A stretch of DNA of 64,000 nucleotides from Halothiobacillus sp. (GTDB taxonomy: Bacteria; Pseudomonadota; Gammaproteobacteria; Halothiobacillales; Halothiobacillaceae), in contig JADQCE010000002.1 of the NCBI GenBank assembly GCA_016278265.1, forward strand, positions 124,001-188,000, written 5' to 3'. Made by a program: the position numbers and the translations under genes. The notes below the pieces were generated by a model, which saw nothing but the letters and a program-made list of their open reading frames with translations, did not search any database and had not been told where the DNA came from. This document shows positions 1-11,557 of this stretch, in pieces (position 1 is the stretch's first letter; every line of letters starts with the position of its first letter).

Positions 1-2309
1 GAGTCGGCGATCTCGCGGCTGCCGCGGATCATCAGCGGCGTGCGCCGCATGCCCTCGTAGACCGTGCCGACGCGTTTACCCTCAAGTTGCGCGCGCAACA
101 CGGTCTGAAGCTCCTCAATGGCCAGCCCATAGCGTCCGGCGGCCTGGCGGTCGGCGGTGACCTTCAGGTACTGCACGCCCTCGTTGCTGGTATAGAAGAC
201 ATCCGAGGCGCCGTCGATGCCGCGCACGGTCTCGGCGATGGCCTGAGCCTTCTCGTTGAGCACGTCGAGGTCGGGGCCGTACAACTTGATCGCCAGATCC
301 CCGCGCACCCCGGTCAGCATCTCGGAGACGCGCATCTCGATCGGTTGGGTGAAGGCATGGGCCACGCCGGGGAAATCCGCGAGGACCAGCCGGATGGCGT
401 CGATCAGTTCCTCCTTGGTCTCGAAACGCCACTCCTCGCGGGGTTTGAGCACCAGGAAACTGTCGGTCTGATTGAGCCCCATCGGGTCCATGCCCAGTGC
501 ATCGGACCCCGTCCGGGCGATCACGCCGGTGACTTCGGGGACGCGCTCGATCAACTCCTGCTGGAAACGCTTGTCGATGCGGACCGATTGCTCAAGGGAG
601 ATCGACGGCAGCTTTTCCAACTGGACGATCACGTCGCCCTCGTTCATCGTCGGCATGAATATCTTGCCGATCTGGGTATAGGCCCCGGCCGTCGCCCCGA
701 GGGCCAGCAGGGCAGCCGCCCCGATGGTTTTCGGGTGGGCCAGTGACCACGCCAGTGCCGGGGTGTAGGCCTTGTGGAGTTGGCGCACCAGCCACGGCTC
801 ATCGTGCGGCACGTTGCGCAGCAGGAATGTGCTGATCACCGGGATTGCCGTCAGCGAGAGCAGCAGTGAACTACCCAGGGCGAAGACGATGGTCAGTGCC
901 ACCGGCTTGAACAGCTTGCCTTCCAGTCCCTGCAGGGTGAGCAGCGGCAGGAAGACGATCACGATGATCAGGATGCCCGCGGTCACTGGGGCGGCCACCT
1001 CGCGCACGGCGCGATAGATCACGTGCAGCCGGGGCAGGCGTTTGGCCTCCTTCTCCCGCGCCAGGTGGGCGACGATGTTCTCGACCACCACGACGGCGGC
1101 GTCAACCAGCATACCGATCGCGATGGCCAGCCCGCCCAGGCTCATCAGGTTGGCGGACATCCCCACCTGGTCCATGAGAATGAAGGTCAGGAGGGCGGAC
1201 AGCGGCAGGATCAGGGCCACGGTCACCGCCGCCCTCAGGTTGCCAAGGAAGATCACCAGGAGGATCAGCACCAGGATGATGGCTTCCTCGAGCGCCTTGG
1301 TCACGGTGTGCACGGCCTGGTCGACCAGCGTCCCACGGTTGTAGAAGACGTCGATGCTCACGCCTTCCGGCAGGGTGGAGGACAGTTCGTCGAGCTTGTC
1401 CTGCACGCCGGCGACGATCTCGCGAGCGTTCGCACCGCGCAGGCCCAGCACCAGTCCCTGGACGGCCTCCCGGTCACCGTTCTTGGTCACCGCGCCGTAG
1501 CGGGTGAGGCTGCCGATCTGGACATCGGCGACATCGGCGACGTGGATCGGCGCGCCGCCCGGCGTCATCGCCACTACGGTTTCACGTAGATCGTCCAGCT
1601 GCGTGACGGCGCCCTGGACGCGTACCAGAAGCGCCTCCTCGCCGTCCTCGACCCGGCCCGCGCCGTCGTTCTTGTTGTTTCTCGCCAGGGCGGCGCGCAG
1701 TTGCTCGAGCGTGACACCCCGGGCGCTCATCCTCGCCGTGTCGGGTTCGACTTCGAAGGTGCGGATGTGTCCGCCCAGGGCATTGACGTCGGCCACGCCC
1801 GGCACCGTCCTCAGGGCCGGGCGGATCACCCAGTCGAGCAGCGAGCGGCGTTCGGCCAGCGACAGATCGCCCCCGTCGATGGTGAACATGAACATCTCGC
1901 CCAGCGGGGTGGTGATCGGTGCCATGCCGCCGGTCGCGTCAGGCGGCAGATCCCCCCAGACGGCGGCGAGACGTTCGGACACCTGCTGGCGGGCCCAGTA
2001 GATGTCGGTGCCCTCGGCAAAGTCGATGGTGATTGCCGTCAGGCCGTACTTGGCCACGGAACGCAGCATGCTCTGGTCGGGAATGCCGAGCATCTCGACT
2101 TCCACCGGTGCGGTGATGCGCTGCTCGATCTCCTCGGGCGTCATGCCCGGTGCCTTGATGATGATCTTGACCTGCGTGTTCGATACGTCAGGGAAGGCAT
2201 CGATTGGCAGATTGAGGAAGGCGCGGGTGCCCAGCCCCGCCGTCAGGGCGACCAGCAACAGGATGAACAGGCGCTGGGTGAGGGAGAACCGGATCAGTGC
2301 GGCTAACAT
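1..2309 (-). CDS. Heavy-metal efflux RND permease, CusA/CzcA family (3' end outside window)
   Basis: Inner-membrane proton-driven pump of a tripartite metal efflux system. The first 769 codons are present, read leftward from an ATG at 2309; the C-terminus lies beyond base 1. The protein opens with LIRFSLTQRLFILLL, the usual first membrane helix, followed by the periplasmic porter region (NLPIDAFPDVSNTQV near residues 30-45). Around residue 400, in the central membrane helix, it reads AIG-MLV-DAA-VVV-VEN, with Asp403 as the likely proton-relay acid. From memory of the HME-RND classification, AIG-x3-DAA-x3-VEN is the pattern of the Cu(I)/Ag(I) branch, as opposed to the DFG...DGA pattern of Zn/Co/Cd pumps, so a monovalent-metal substrate is my inference. 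The start overlaps the adaptor stop by one base (TGATG), so translation is coupled. It is last of a three-gene operon with adaptor and outer-membrane channel. Confidence 0.9.
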   Translation of the reverse strand, partial: MLAALIRFSLTQRLFILLLVALTAGLGTRAFLNLPIDAFPDVSNTQVKIIIKAPGMTPEEIEQRITAPVEVEMLGIPDQSMLRSVAKYGLTAITIDFAEGTDIYWARQQVSERLAAVWGDLPPDATGGMAPITTPLGEMFMFTIDGGDLSLAERRSLLDWVIRPALRTVPGVADVNALGGHIRTFEVEPDTARMSARGVTLEQLRAALARNNKNDGAGRVEDGEEALLVRVQGAVTQLDDLRETVVAMTPGGAPIHVADVADVQIGSLTRYGAVTKNGDREAVQGLVLGLRGANAREIVAGVQDKLDELSSTLPEGVSIDVFYNRGTLVDQAVHTVTKALEEAIILVLILLVIFLGNLRAAVTVALILPLSALLTFILMDQVGMSANLMSLGGLAIAIGMLVDAAVVVVENIVAHLAREKEAKRLPRLHVIYRAVREVAAPVTAGILIIVIVFLPLLTLQGLEGKLFKPVALTIVFALGSSLLLSLTAIPVISTFLLRNVPHDEPWLVRQLHKAYTPALAWSLAHPKTIGAAALLALGATAGAYTQIGKIFMPTMNEGDVIVQLEKLPSISLEQSVRIDKRFQQELIERVPEVTGVIARTGSDALGMDPMGLNQTDSFLVLKPREEWRFETKEELIDAIRLVLADFPGVAHAFTQPIEMRVSEMLTGVRGDLAIKLYGPDLDVLNEKAQAIAETVRGIDGASDVFYTSNEGVQYLKVTADRQAAGRYGLAIEELQTVLRAQLEGKRVGTVYEGMRRTPLMIRGSREIAD

Positions 2310-3436
2310 CACTCACCGCCTCCCATGCCTTGCCAGGCACCCTTGATGGTGGCCACGCCGTCAACGGCCACCTGATCGCCGGCCGACAGTGGGGGGCGGT
2401 CACCCGTGTCGCTCACTCGAACGGTCAGCAGGCCATCGGCTTCGCCCAGTCGCTCGACGGGGTAGGCATCGAAGCCGCCGTCGGTTGCGACGAAGACGAA
2501 TGAATTCCCCCCTTGGCGGATGACCGCGTCGCCTGGCACGCGCAGCAAATTTGCCTGATCCCCACCTTCGAGACGGACGCGCAGGAATTGCCCCGGGCGC
2601 AACCGGCCATCGACCGCCTCTACCCGGGCGCGGATCATGACGGTCTGATCATCCGGGTCGATGCGGCTGCCGGTCAGGATGACCTCGGCCTGTATGCCGT
2701 TGTCCACGACGCTCACCCGGTCTCCCGGTTGCACGTCGGCGAGTCGTTCGACCGGGAGACGCACCTCCAGCCAGAGCGTGTCCAAGGTGCTGATGCGAAT
2801 CAGTGCGGAGGCGGCGGTGACGCGTTCGCCAGCGGTGATCATCTGTTCCATCACGGTGCCGTCTTGGGGGGCGACGAGATCAAGCACCGGGTCGATACGC
2901 CGGGTCTGGTCGAGTTTGTCCAGCGCGGCGTCGCTCATGCCGGCCAGTGACAGGCTCTGGCGCAGGGCGGACAGGCGGGCATCGGACTGGTTGTACGCAC
3001 CACGGGTCTCGTTGAGGCGGCGCTCGGCGATGATGCCTTCGGCCGCCAGGGACCGGTCGCGTTCCAGGGCCTGTGCCGCCACGCGATGGCTCGCCAGTGT
3101 CTCGAGGTAGTCGCTTTGCAGCGTGACCAGGCCCGAGCTCAGCAGGCTGGCGACGGGCTGGCCTTGCGTGACGGTCTCGCCCTCGGCCACCCGGACCTGT
3201 TGGATCATTCCGTCGACCGGCGCGGCGAGCACGGTCTCGTTGGCCGGTGGCACCCGGACCTCGGCGGGGTAGGCGTGTCCGGCAACATTGCTGGCCGGCT
3301 CGGCCGCCGCGGTTTGAATACCCAGTGCCTGAACCTGGGACGCGCTCATGTTGATATCCGCCGCCTGCACGCTCGCACTGGAGAGGAGAGCGGTTGCGAA
3401 GGCCCCAGTGAGCATTTTTTTCATCTGGCGATTCAC
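2309..3436 (-). CDS. Efflux RND periplasmic adaptor subunit (HlyD/CusB family)
   Basis: Membrane-fusion protein of 375 residues that links the RND pump to the outer-membrane channel. Residues 1-25 form a signal peptide (MKKMLTGAFATALLSSA then VQA-A). A lipoyl-like half motif (VLAAPVDGMIQQV, about residues 68-80), a coiled-coil hairpin (about 100-170), the second lipoyl half (LVAPQDGTVMEQM, about 188-200) and beta-barrel segments follow in the standard order. I chose the GTG at 3436: it overlaps the upstream stop as GTGA and has AGGGG seven bases upstream. The ATG four codons later has no good ribosome site. The N-terminal methionine-rich metal-binding extension of E. coli CusB is not evident. 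Substrate specificity cannot be read from this subunit. Confidence 0.9.
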   Translation of the reverse strand: MNRQMKKMLTGAFATALLSSASVQAADINMSASQVQALGIQTAAAEPASNVAGHAYPAEVRVPPANETVLAAPVDGMIQQVRVAEGETVTQGQPVASLLSSGLVTLQSDYLETLASHRVAAQALERDRSLAAEGIIAERRLNETRGAYNQSDARLSALRQSLSLAGMSDAALDKLDQTRRIDPVLDLVAPQDGTVMEQMITAGERVTAASALIRISTLDTLWLEVRLPVERLADVQPGDRVSVVDNGIQAEVILTGSRIDPDDQTVMIRARVEAVDGRLRPGQFLRVRLEGGDQANLLRVPGDAVIRQGGNSFVFVATDGGFDAYPVERLGEADGLLTVRVSDTGDRPPLSAGDQVAVDGVATIKGAWQGMGGGE

Positions 3437-4665
3437 GGCATGACCCCTTTGGCCTGGTTGTATTCGGCAATGCTGCGCTGCAGCCGGACCCGGCTCATCG
3501 CGGCGCGACGTTGTGCGGTGAGTTGACGCGTCTGGACGCGGAGTAGATCGGTAAGCCCGAATTCGCCCAGCGAGTAGCCCCGGCGGGCCAGGGCGAGGCT
3601 TTCGTCAGCAAGATCCCGGTGGGCGCGGGCCTGTTCGAGTTCCACCCGTGCTGCGGCGAGTGCCTCTTCGGCTTGGGCAACCGCGAGGCGGATCTGACGT
3701 TCCGTCAGGTGAGCAGTCGAACGGGCCTCAGCGAGATTTACATTGGCCCGACCCTGCTCGGGTGCGCGCAGAGACTGCAGCTGGATGGGCAGGGAAAGGG
3801 AGATACCCACGCTGTCAACGGCATCGCGGCCGTTTTCCTCCCGGCGGATGTTCATGCCCACGGTTGGTTGCGATCGGCCACGTTCACGCACCACCGCGCG
3901 GTCGGCCTCGGCGGCCTGCACTTCGGCCTGCGCGGCGAGGAGGGCGGGGTGTTGCTGGAAGGCAATGGCATCGGCCGGTGACTCGGTCCAGTCGGCGGGG
4001 CGGACGCTCAGGCCGGTGACGCGGCGGTATTCCTCGGCAACCTGGGCCCGGCCGAGTTCCGCCTGGCGCAGCTCCGCCTGTCGCTGGAGCGTTTCCTCCC
4101 GGGCCAGGATCAGGTGGGTGCGCGGCACATCGCCGTAATCGAGGCGTTTTTTGATCTGCGATTGCAGTTCCTCGGCGGTCGCGAGGGCCCGTTCTGCCAG
4201 TGTCACCTGCGCGTCGGCCTCGGCCAGGCGGGCGAGCAGATCCCGGACCTGGCCGGCGATCTGCAGTCGCCAGGCGGTGGATTGCTGCTCGGTGGCCGAG
4301 CGGCGCCCCTCGGCCTGGCGCTCGGCGGCCGCCTGCAGGCCCGGGCGGCGCAGCGGAAGCTCGACCGATCCCTCCCATTCGCGCATGCCGGTGTCGCTAC
4401 CCAGCGCGTCGCTCTGATGGGAGAAGCCCACCAACGGTGGACCGTCGAGTGGGTTTCCTGCGCGCTGGCCGAGCGCATCGGCATACGCATGCTGAGCCTC
4501 GAAGCGTTCGTTTTCCGGGCTGTGAGCCAAGGTAGCGGCCGTCACCTCGGCCAGGGTCAGGTCCGCGTCAACGGTCAAGGTCTCGATGGCGTGCGCGGAT
4601 GACATGAATCCCATGAAGGCGAGCAGAGCCAGGCCAGATTGCAGGGCAGATTGAAGGCGTCGCAT
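3433..4665 (-). CDS. TolC-family outer membrane efflux protein (CusC/CzcC type)
   Basis: Outer-membrane channel of the metal efflux complex, 410 residues. It starts with a signal peptide (MRRLQSALQSGLALLAFMGF, cleavage after SAHA) and then shows the long alanine/glutamate/glutamine-rich helical repeats of outer membrane efflux proteins, e.g. LAEVTAATLAHSPENERFEA near the start of the mature chain and SLGEFGLTDLLRVQTRQL near the end. The ATG at 4665 is preferred because GGAG lies six bases upstream; an in-frame ATG at 4707 would add a polar leader before the signal peptide. It is first in the operon and transcribed divergently from the DUF389 gene, so the 254-bp gap to 4920 should hold both promoters. 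I saw no metal-responsive regulator gene next to it. Confidence 0.88.
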   Translation of the reverse strand: MRRLQSALQSGLALLAFMGFMSSAHAIETLTVDADLTLAEVTAATLAHSPENERFEAQHAYADALGQRAGNPLDGPPLVGFSHQSDALGSDTGMREWEGSVELPLRRPGLQAAAERQAEGRRSATEQQSTAWRLQIAGQVRDLLARLAEADAQVTLAERALATAEELQSQIKKRLDYGDVPRTHLILAREETLQRQAELRQAELGRAQVAEEYRRVTGLSVRPADWTESPADAIAFQQHPALLAAQAEVQAAEADRAVVRERGRSQPTVGMNIRREENGRDAVDSVGISLSLPIQLQSLRAPEQGRANVNLAEARSTAHLTERQIRLAVAQAEEALAAARVELEQARAHRDLADESLALARRGYSLGEFGLTDLLRVQTRQLTAQRRAAMSRVRLQRSIAEYNQAKGVMP

Positions 4666-4919
4666 GACCATCTCCGGGTAAGGTATGCGTCGCATTGAAT
4701 CAGCCACGTCTGAATTCAGGCTGAACGCCTGTTTCCGATTGGATGAAACGGGAGGGGTGCCGATTGCCGTCGTCGCCGGGGCCGGAGTACGGCTGGAGGC
4801 TCGGATTCGACGAGACTTCCCTTATCATGGCCGCGGCCGGTGGGCCGGCCCGCCACGATCCTCGGAGGCGACGAATCGAGCTCGCTGCGTTGCGCGGGTT
4901 CACTTTTGGAGAGGCGTTG

Positions 4920-5906
4920 ATGGCGCTCAAGATCATTGAAATCGTCGCGCCGGCCGGCGAGAAGGCCGCGATCGCCCGCATTGCCGATTCGCACGAGGTG
5001 GTCGACTGGTGGCGCACCTCCTCGTTCGAGGACGAGCGTTTTTCCACCGAACTGGTGGTGCGGCCCGAGGGGCAGCAGGAGGTGCTCGATGATCTGCAGC
5101 AGATCCTCGATCGCTGCGAGGATGCGCGCATCATTATCCGTGGCGTGCAGGCGACCCTGCCGGCGGCCGGTGAGGAGGAAGGTGACGCCGAGTCCAGTCG
5201 TTCGACGGCCGCGCGCTCGCGCGAGGAGCTTTATGTCGAGGTGGCCGGCGGCGGCAGCATTACCTCGACCTACCTGCTGCTTTGCGGGCTATCGGCGGTC
5301 GTCGCCGCGATGGGCATGCTCGAGGACAGTGCGGCGGTGGTGATCGGGGCGATGGTGATCGCCCCATTGCTGGGGCCGAATCTCGCGCTGGCGCTGGGGA
5401 CCACGCTCGGCGACCCCGATCTGTCCCGTCGTGCGATCGCGGCCAACTTTGCCGGGTTGGTCCTTTCGATCGGCCTGGCCCTGTTGATGGGGCTGGTGCT
5501 CGACCCGGTCGCCAACAGTCAACTGCTCGATCGCACGGACGTCAGCTACCCGGCCATGGTCCTGGCGCTCGCCTCCGGGGCGGCAGCCGTGCTCTCGCTG
5601 ACTTCCGGGGCCGCGGCGGGTCTGGTCGGGGTGATGGTGGCCGTGGCCCTGATGCCGCCTGCGGCTGCCCTGGGGCTGTTCGCCGGTTGGGGGCAGTGGG
5701 ACAATGCGATCGCCGCCGGCCTGATGCTGGCGATCAACATCGCGGCCATCAATCTGTCGGCCAAGCTGGTGTTCGTGCTCAAGGGCATCTCGCCGCGGCA
5801 CTGGCCGGAGAAGACCCGCGCCCGTCGTTCGATGCGCTGGTCCTTCGCCTTCTGGGGCATCTCCTTGCTGGTGCTCGCCGGGCTTATTTGGCTGGCGAAG
5901 TATTAG
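4920..5906 (+). CDS. DUF389 / TIGR00341-type integral membrane protein
   Basis: Membrane protein of unknown function, 328 residues. The N-terminal ~95 residues are soluble (MALKIIEIVAPAGEKAAIARI), followed by an acidic, serine-rich linker. Residues ~110-328 form about six membrane helices containing the family block SAAVVIGAMVIAPLLGPN and a PPAAALG turn. The C-terminus ends in a tryptophan-rich helix. The ATG at 4920 was chosen because GGAGAG sits six bases upstream and because the family N-terminus begins with a short beta strand like ALKIIEI; an upstream in-frame ATG at 4743 lies inside the divergent promoter region. The gene stands alone, and its stop codon abuts a large palindromic repeat. 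No transport substrate is established for this family as far as I know. Confidence 0.8.
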   Translation: MALKIIEIVAPAGEKAAIARIADSHEVVDWWRTSSFEDERFSTELVVRPEGQQEVLDDLQQILDRCEDARIIIRGVQATLPAAGEEEGDAESSRSTAARSREELYVEVAGGGSITSTYLLLCGLSAVVAAMGMLEDSAAVVIGAMVIAPLLGPNLALALGTTLGDPDLSRRAIAANFAGLVLSIGLALLMGLVLDPVANSQLLDRTDVSYPAMVLALASGAAAVLSLTSGAAAGLVGVMVAVALMPPAAALGLFAGWGQWDNAIAAGLMLAINIAAINLSAKLVFVLKGISPRHWPEKTRARRSMRWSFAFWGISLLVLAGLIWLAKY

Positions 5907-6089
5907 GGGCCCTCTACGCACATCGGATACCCCTCCGCGCAGAAGGCGCGCCCTTCGGGGCCCAAGCGAGCCGTTCGTGCTCTGCGTTGCGTCGTTTTGA
6001 CGTGGCCGCCGGCACGCCGGCGACTCCGCGCCTTGATCACGAACGGCTCGCTGGGCCAGAGTGGTATCCAATGCGCCTAGAGCGCCCCT
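5905..6089. repeat. Nested imperfect palindrome (MITE/REP-like intergenic repeat)
   Basis: The outer arms 5905-5931 and 6063-6089 are inverted copies, 23 of 27 bases identical. Nested inside them, 5959-5979 and 6038-6057 are a second inverted pair (core AGCGAGCCGTTCGTG) differing by one extra A. A small hairpin GAAGG-CGCGC-CCTTC lies at 5942-5956. The element fills most of the gap between the DUF389 gene and pyrE and overlaps the DUF389 stop codon. It contains no plausible gene. Whether it is dispersed in the genome cannot be seen here. Confidence 0.65.
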
Positions 6090-6156
6090 TGGCTCCCTTT
6101 TGCAGTCCCTTACAGTTCATCACCCATCGTTCACGTATTACGAGGAAAACCGAGCC

Positions 6157-6804
6157 GTGCAGGATTATCGTCAGGCCTTCGTTCAGTTTGCCGTGGAGCA
6201 TCAGGCGCTTCGCTTCGGTGAGTTCACGCTCAAGTCCGGGCGTGTCAGTCCGTACTTCTTCAATGCCGGCGCGTTTGCCGACGGGCGGGCCCTAGCGGCC
6301 TTGGGCGGGTTCTATGCCGATGCGATCCTGGATGCCGGCATCCAGTTCGACGTGCTGTTCGGCCCGGCCTACAAGGGCATTCCGTTGGCCGCGGCCACGG
6401 CGATGGCCCTCGCCGAGCGTACCGGCGAGCCGGTGCCGTGGTGCTTCAATCGCAAGGAGGCCAAGGACCACGGTGAAGGCGGGAATCTGGTCGGTGCGCC
6501 GCTGGCAGGAAGGGTGCTGATCATCGACGACGTGATCACCGCCGGCACGGCGATCCGCGAGTCACTGGACCTGATCCGGGCGAACGACGCGACCGCGGTG
6601 GGGGTGGCCGTGATGATGGATCGACAGGAGCGTGGGCAGGGTGAGCTTTCGGCGATCGGCGAGCTCAAGCGCGACCACGCGCTCGACGTCGTGGCGATTG
6701 CCAACCTCGACGGGTTGATCGAGTTCTGTGCCAACGACGCCTCTCTGGCCGAGTCGGCCGAGGCAATGGCGGCCTATCGACGCGAGTTCGGTGTGGCCGA
6801 CTGA
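6157..6804 (+). CDS. pyrE: Orotate phosphoribosyltransferase
   Basis: Converts orotate and PRPP to orotidine 5'-phosphate in UMP synthesis; cytoplasmic. The 215-residue product carries the PyrE signature [17 protein letters not shown] near residue 22 and the PRPP-binding loop [15 protein letters not shown] around residue 118. The GTG start is inferred: it gives [15 protein letters not shown], aligning with the family N-terminus (E. coli PyrE is 213 residues), with GAGGA upstream. The in-frame ATG at 6061 falls inside the palindromic repeat. It is monocistronic, followed by a strong bidirectional terminator shared with rpsT. Confidence 0.96.
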   Translation: MQDYRQAFVQFAVEHQALRFGEFTLKSGRVSPYFFNAGAFADGRALAALGGFYADAILDAGIQFDVLFGPAYKGIPLAAATAMALAERTGEPVPWCFNRKEAKDHGEGGNLVGAPLAGRVLIIDDVITAGTAIRESLDLIRANDATAVGVAVMMDRQERGQGELSAIGELKRDHALDVVAIANLDGLIEFCANDASLAESAEAMAAYRREFGVAD

Positions 6805-6826
6805 GATCGATCGGTTGCCACCGCAC

Positions 6827-6858
6827 AAAAAAGGCCCCGCTGAAAAGCGGGGCCTTTT
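6827..6858. terminator. Bidirectional rho-independent terminator (pyrE / rpsT)
   Basis: A 13-bp perfect stem (AAAAGGCCCCGCT with its complement) around a GAAA loop, with A-run and T-run on either side, so it works for the convergent pyrE and rpsT transcripts. Confidence 0.93.
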
Positions 6859-6911
6859 GCGTTCCGTCGGTGGCACTGCGGTTAACCCCGCGTGCCCCTA
6901 AACGGACCAGA

Positions 6912-7172
6912 TCAGATCGACTTGATGCGATTGACCAGGGTCGACTTGCGACGTGCAGCGGTGTTGCGCTTGAGAATGCCCTTGTTCACCATCCGGTCGA
7001 GGACCGGCTGGGCAGCACTGTAGGCTTGTTGCGCCTTTTCCGCATCACCGTCCTTAACGGCCGTGATGACGGCCTTGTAGGCGGTGCGTACCTGCGAGCG
7101 CATTGCCATGTTGTGCTGGCGGGCTTTCTCCGCCTGGCGAACGCGCTTTTTGGCTTGAGCGGTATTGGCCAC
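6912..7172 (-). CDS. rpsT: 30S ribosomal protein S20
   Basis: Small-subunit ribosomal protein that binds 16S rRNA, 86 residues. The N-terminus VANTAQAKKRVRQAEK and the basic C-terminal helix (KGILKRNTAARRKSTLVNRI) are typical of S20, as is the length. The GTG start has GAGGAG seven bases upstream. A longer in-frame reading from 7226 adds a serine-rich leader foreign to the family. The gene is alone, divergent from priA, with a recognisable promoter just upstream and a shared terminator downstream. Confidence 0.97.
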   Translation of the reverse strand: MANTAQAKKRVRQAEKARQHNMAMRSQVRTAYKAVITAVKDGDAEKAQQAYSAAQPVLDRMVNKGILKRNTAARRKSTLVNRIKSI

Positions 7173-7239
7173 GGGTAAACTCCTCGATTCGGCTATAAGG
7201 TCGGATGAGCTTGATGTAAATATCAATTCAAGGCGCGGG

Positions 7240-7267
7240 AGTATGCCATACGGTCGGGGATAGTCAA
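7240..7267 (-). promoter_or_regulatory. Sigma-70-like promoter of rpsT
   Basis: On the minus strand, TTGACT (7267-7262) and CATACT (7245-7240) are separated by 16 bases, about 70 bases upstream of the GTG start. They match the -35 at 5/6 and the -10 at 4/6 positions. Confidence 0.5.
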
Positions 7268-7379
7268 GCCGTTGATGATTGAATGGATGGCACTGTCCCC
7301 TGGCTGATTGCTTGTCCTTTGCCGGTCTCGCCCATTCTTGGTCGACGGCGACCGCCGCGCCTGCGGTATCCTCCGCGTC

Positions 7380-10053
<2,674 letters not shown>

Positions 10054-10085
10054 CGCGTGACTTGGTTCTCATCTAGGGGCTGGCG

Positions 10086-11168
10086 TCAGCTCTCGATCAG
10101 GCGCTCTAGGCGATAGGGTGCCGGGTCCATGGATGTCGGGCGTCCGGCCATGCGGTGGGCGAGCAGTTCGGCGGTCGCCGGGGCCATGGCCAGCCCATTG
10201 CGAAAGCCGCCGGTATTGACCCACAAGCCGGCAATCGAGGGATGCTCTCCAAGCAGTGGGATCTCGTCGCTCGAACCGGGCCGCAGGCCGGCCCAGCGAT
10301 GCGTGATGCGGGCCCCGGCCAGCTGCGGCCAAAGCCGGCAGGCGTGGGTGTGTAGCCGGGCCTGGGCCTCGGCATCCACCGTCTTGTCAAAGCCCGCGTA
10401 TTCCACCGTCGAGCCCACCACCACCGAGCCGTCGCGTCGCGGGATCAGGTAAACACCATTTTCCATCAGGATGCGATCGAGCCCGTTCTCCGACCGGGGT
10501 TCCAGGCGCAGCATCTGCCCACGAACCGGGAACAGGCTGCCTGCCGGCAGGCCCGGGATCAGCGCCTCGCTCCAGGCACCGGCCGTAATCACCACTCGGT
10601 CGGCGTGCAGATCACCCTCGCTGGTCGACACCCCACTCACATGACCCTCGCTCAGCAACACCTTGTCGGCGGCGCATTGTTCGCGCAGCTCGATACCTCG
10701 GGCGATCAACGTGTCAACGAGCGCGTCCAGCAGATAGGGGTTGCGCACGTTGGCTACCTCGGACAGCCAAAGCGCATCACCGTCGTGCTTGCCTTGCGGT
10801 CGCCACTGGTGGGCGATGCCGGCCGATGCGAGTGTCACACTGATTGATTCGATGCTCTCGCCTTCGCCAACCGGATCGAGGATTTCCATGCCGGTGACCC
10901 AGTGCTCGGGATCGATGTTGGAGTCGAGCGAGGCGAGCAGGTCGGGGTAACGGCGCATGCCGTCAGCAGCGAGGGCCAGTACGGGCTGGGGGTAGCGCCA
11001 GGCGTACAGCGGGCAGAGGATGCCGCCGCCGGCCCAGGAAGCCTCGGTGCCTGAGCGATGCCGGTCGAGCACGGCCACCCTGGCGCCATCCCGTTGCAGC
11101 GAGAGTGCACTGGTCAGGCCGGCGATGCCGGCGCCGACGACGATGATGTCGAAGCGGGTCGATCTCAC
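10086..11168 (-). CDS. thiO: FAD-dependent glycine oxidase (ThiO-type)
   Basis: D-amino-acid-oxidase-fold flavoenzyme, probably oxidising glycine to the imine used for the thiazole ring of thiamine. It has 360 residues. An N-terminal Rossmann motif DIIVVGAGIAGLTSAL (about residues 6-21) binds FAD; AWAGGG-type residues appear in EASWAGGGILCPLY, and the C-terminal GLRPGSSDEIPLLG and NTGGFRNGLAMAPA blocks are typical of ThiO. The GTG at 11168 gives the family length. No strong ribosome site is visible, so this start is uncertain; longer readings run into the repeat element upstream. No other thiamine gene is adjacent. Confidence 0.85.
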   Translation of the reverse strand: MRSTRFDIIVVGAGIAGLTSALSLQRDGARVAVLDRHRSGTEASWAGGGILCPLYAWRYPQPVLALAADGMRRYPDLLASLDSNIDPEHWVTGMEILDPVGEGESIESISVTLASAGIAHQWRPQGKHDGDALWLSEVANVRNPYLLDALVDTLIARGIELREQCAADKVLLSEGHVSGVSTSEGDLHADRVVITAGAWSEALIPGLPAGSLFPVRGQMLRLEPRSENGLDRILMENGVYLIPRRDGSVVVGSTVEYAGFDKTVDAEAQARLHTHACRLWPQLAGARITHRWAGLRPGSSDEIPLLGEHPSIAGLWVNTGGFRNGLAMAPATAELLAHRMAGRPTSMDPAPYRLERLIES

Positions 11169-11557
11169 GGGAGGATCATGCCACCTAAGGAACCTTTGCA
11201 CGAATCGATAGTGTCTCTGCGGGACCGCCAAGGGGCCAGATGCAAGGCGCGGCGCGCAGTGAATGGCCGTAGCCATTGGCAAGCGCCGCAACGAAGCAGG
11301 TGGTCCCTTGGCGGCCCGCCCTGGCGGGGCTTTCGGGTTTGTCCACACTCGTCGTTACCGGCCCTCGACGGGCAAAGAGCCCGCCTTCGGGCCGGCGCCT
11401 CGATTGCGAACAAACCCGCAAGCCAGAGGCACCATCGATTCGTGCAGAGGTTCCGAAGGCCGCAGCCGGACACGGCCCGATTGCCGCCTTGGCGAAATCA
11501 GGCGGGGCCGCCGAGAGTCCCGTGGGGTAGGGAGCTGTCGGTGGCGTCCGGGAAAAC
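11169..11557. other. Gene-free stretch between thiO and tRNA-Gly
   Basis: This 389-bp gap is mostly the 266-bp inverted-repeat element. The remaining ~100 bases before the tRNA (11455-11557) show no gene, terminator or repeat that I can support. Open reading frames crossing the region on both strands have atypical, arginine-rich translations and are by-products of base composition. Confidence 0.6.
11189..11454. repeat. MITE-like element with 30-bp terminal inverted repeats
   Basis: Bases 11189-11218 and 11425-11454 are inverted copies with 27 of 30 identical (shared core TGCACGAATCGAT). Inside are further hairpins: GGGACCGCCAAGGG near 11221 pairs with its complement near 11303-11316, tipped by AATGGC-CGTA-GCCATT; and CGGGTTTGT near 11334 pairs with ACAAACCCG near 11410. 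No transposase or credible gene is inside. The 266-bp size, terminal repeats and internal structure fit a non-autonomous miniature transposable element. I saw no clear target-site duplication. Confidence 0.7.
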
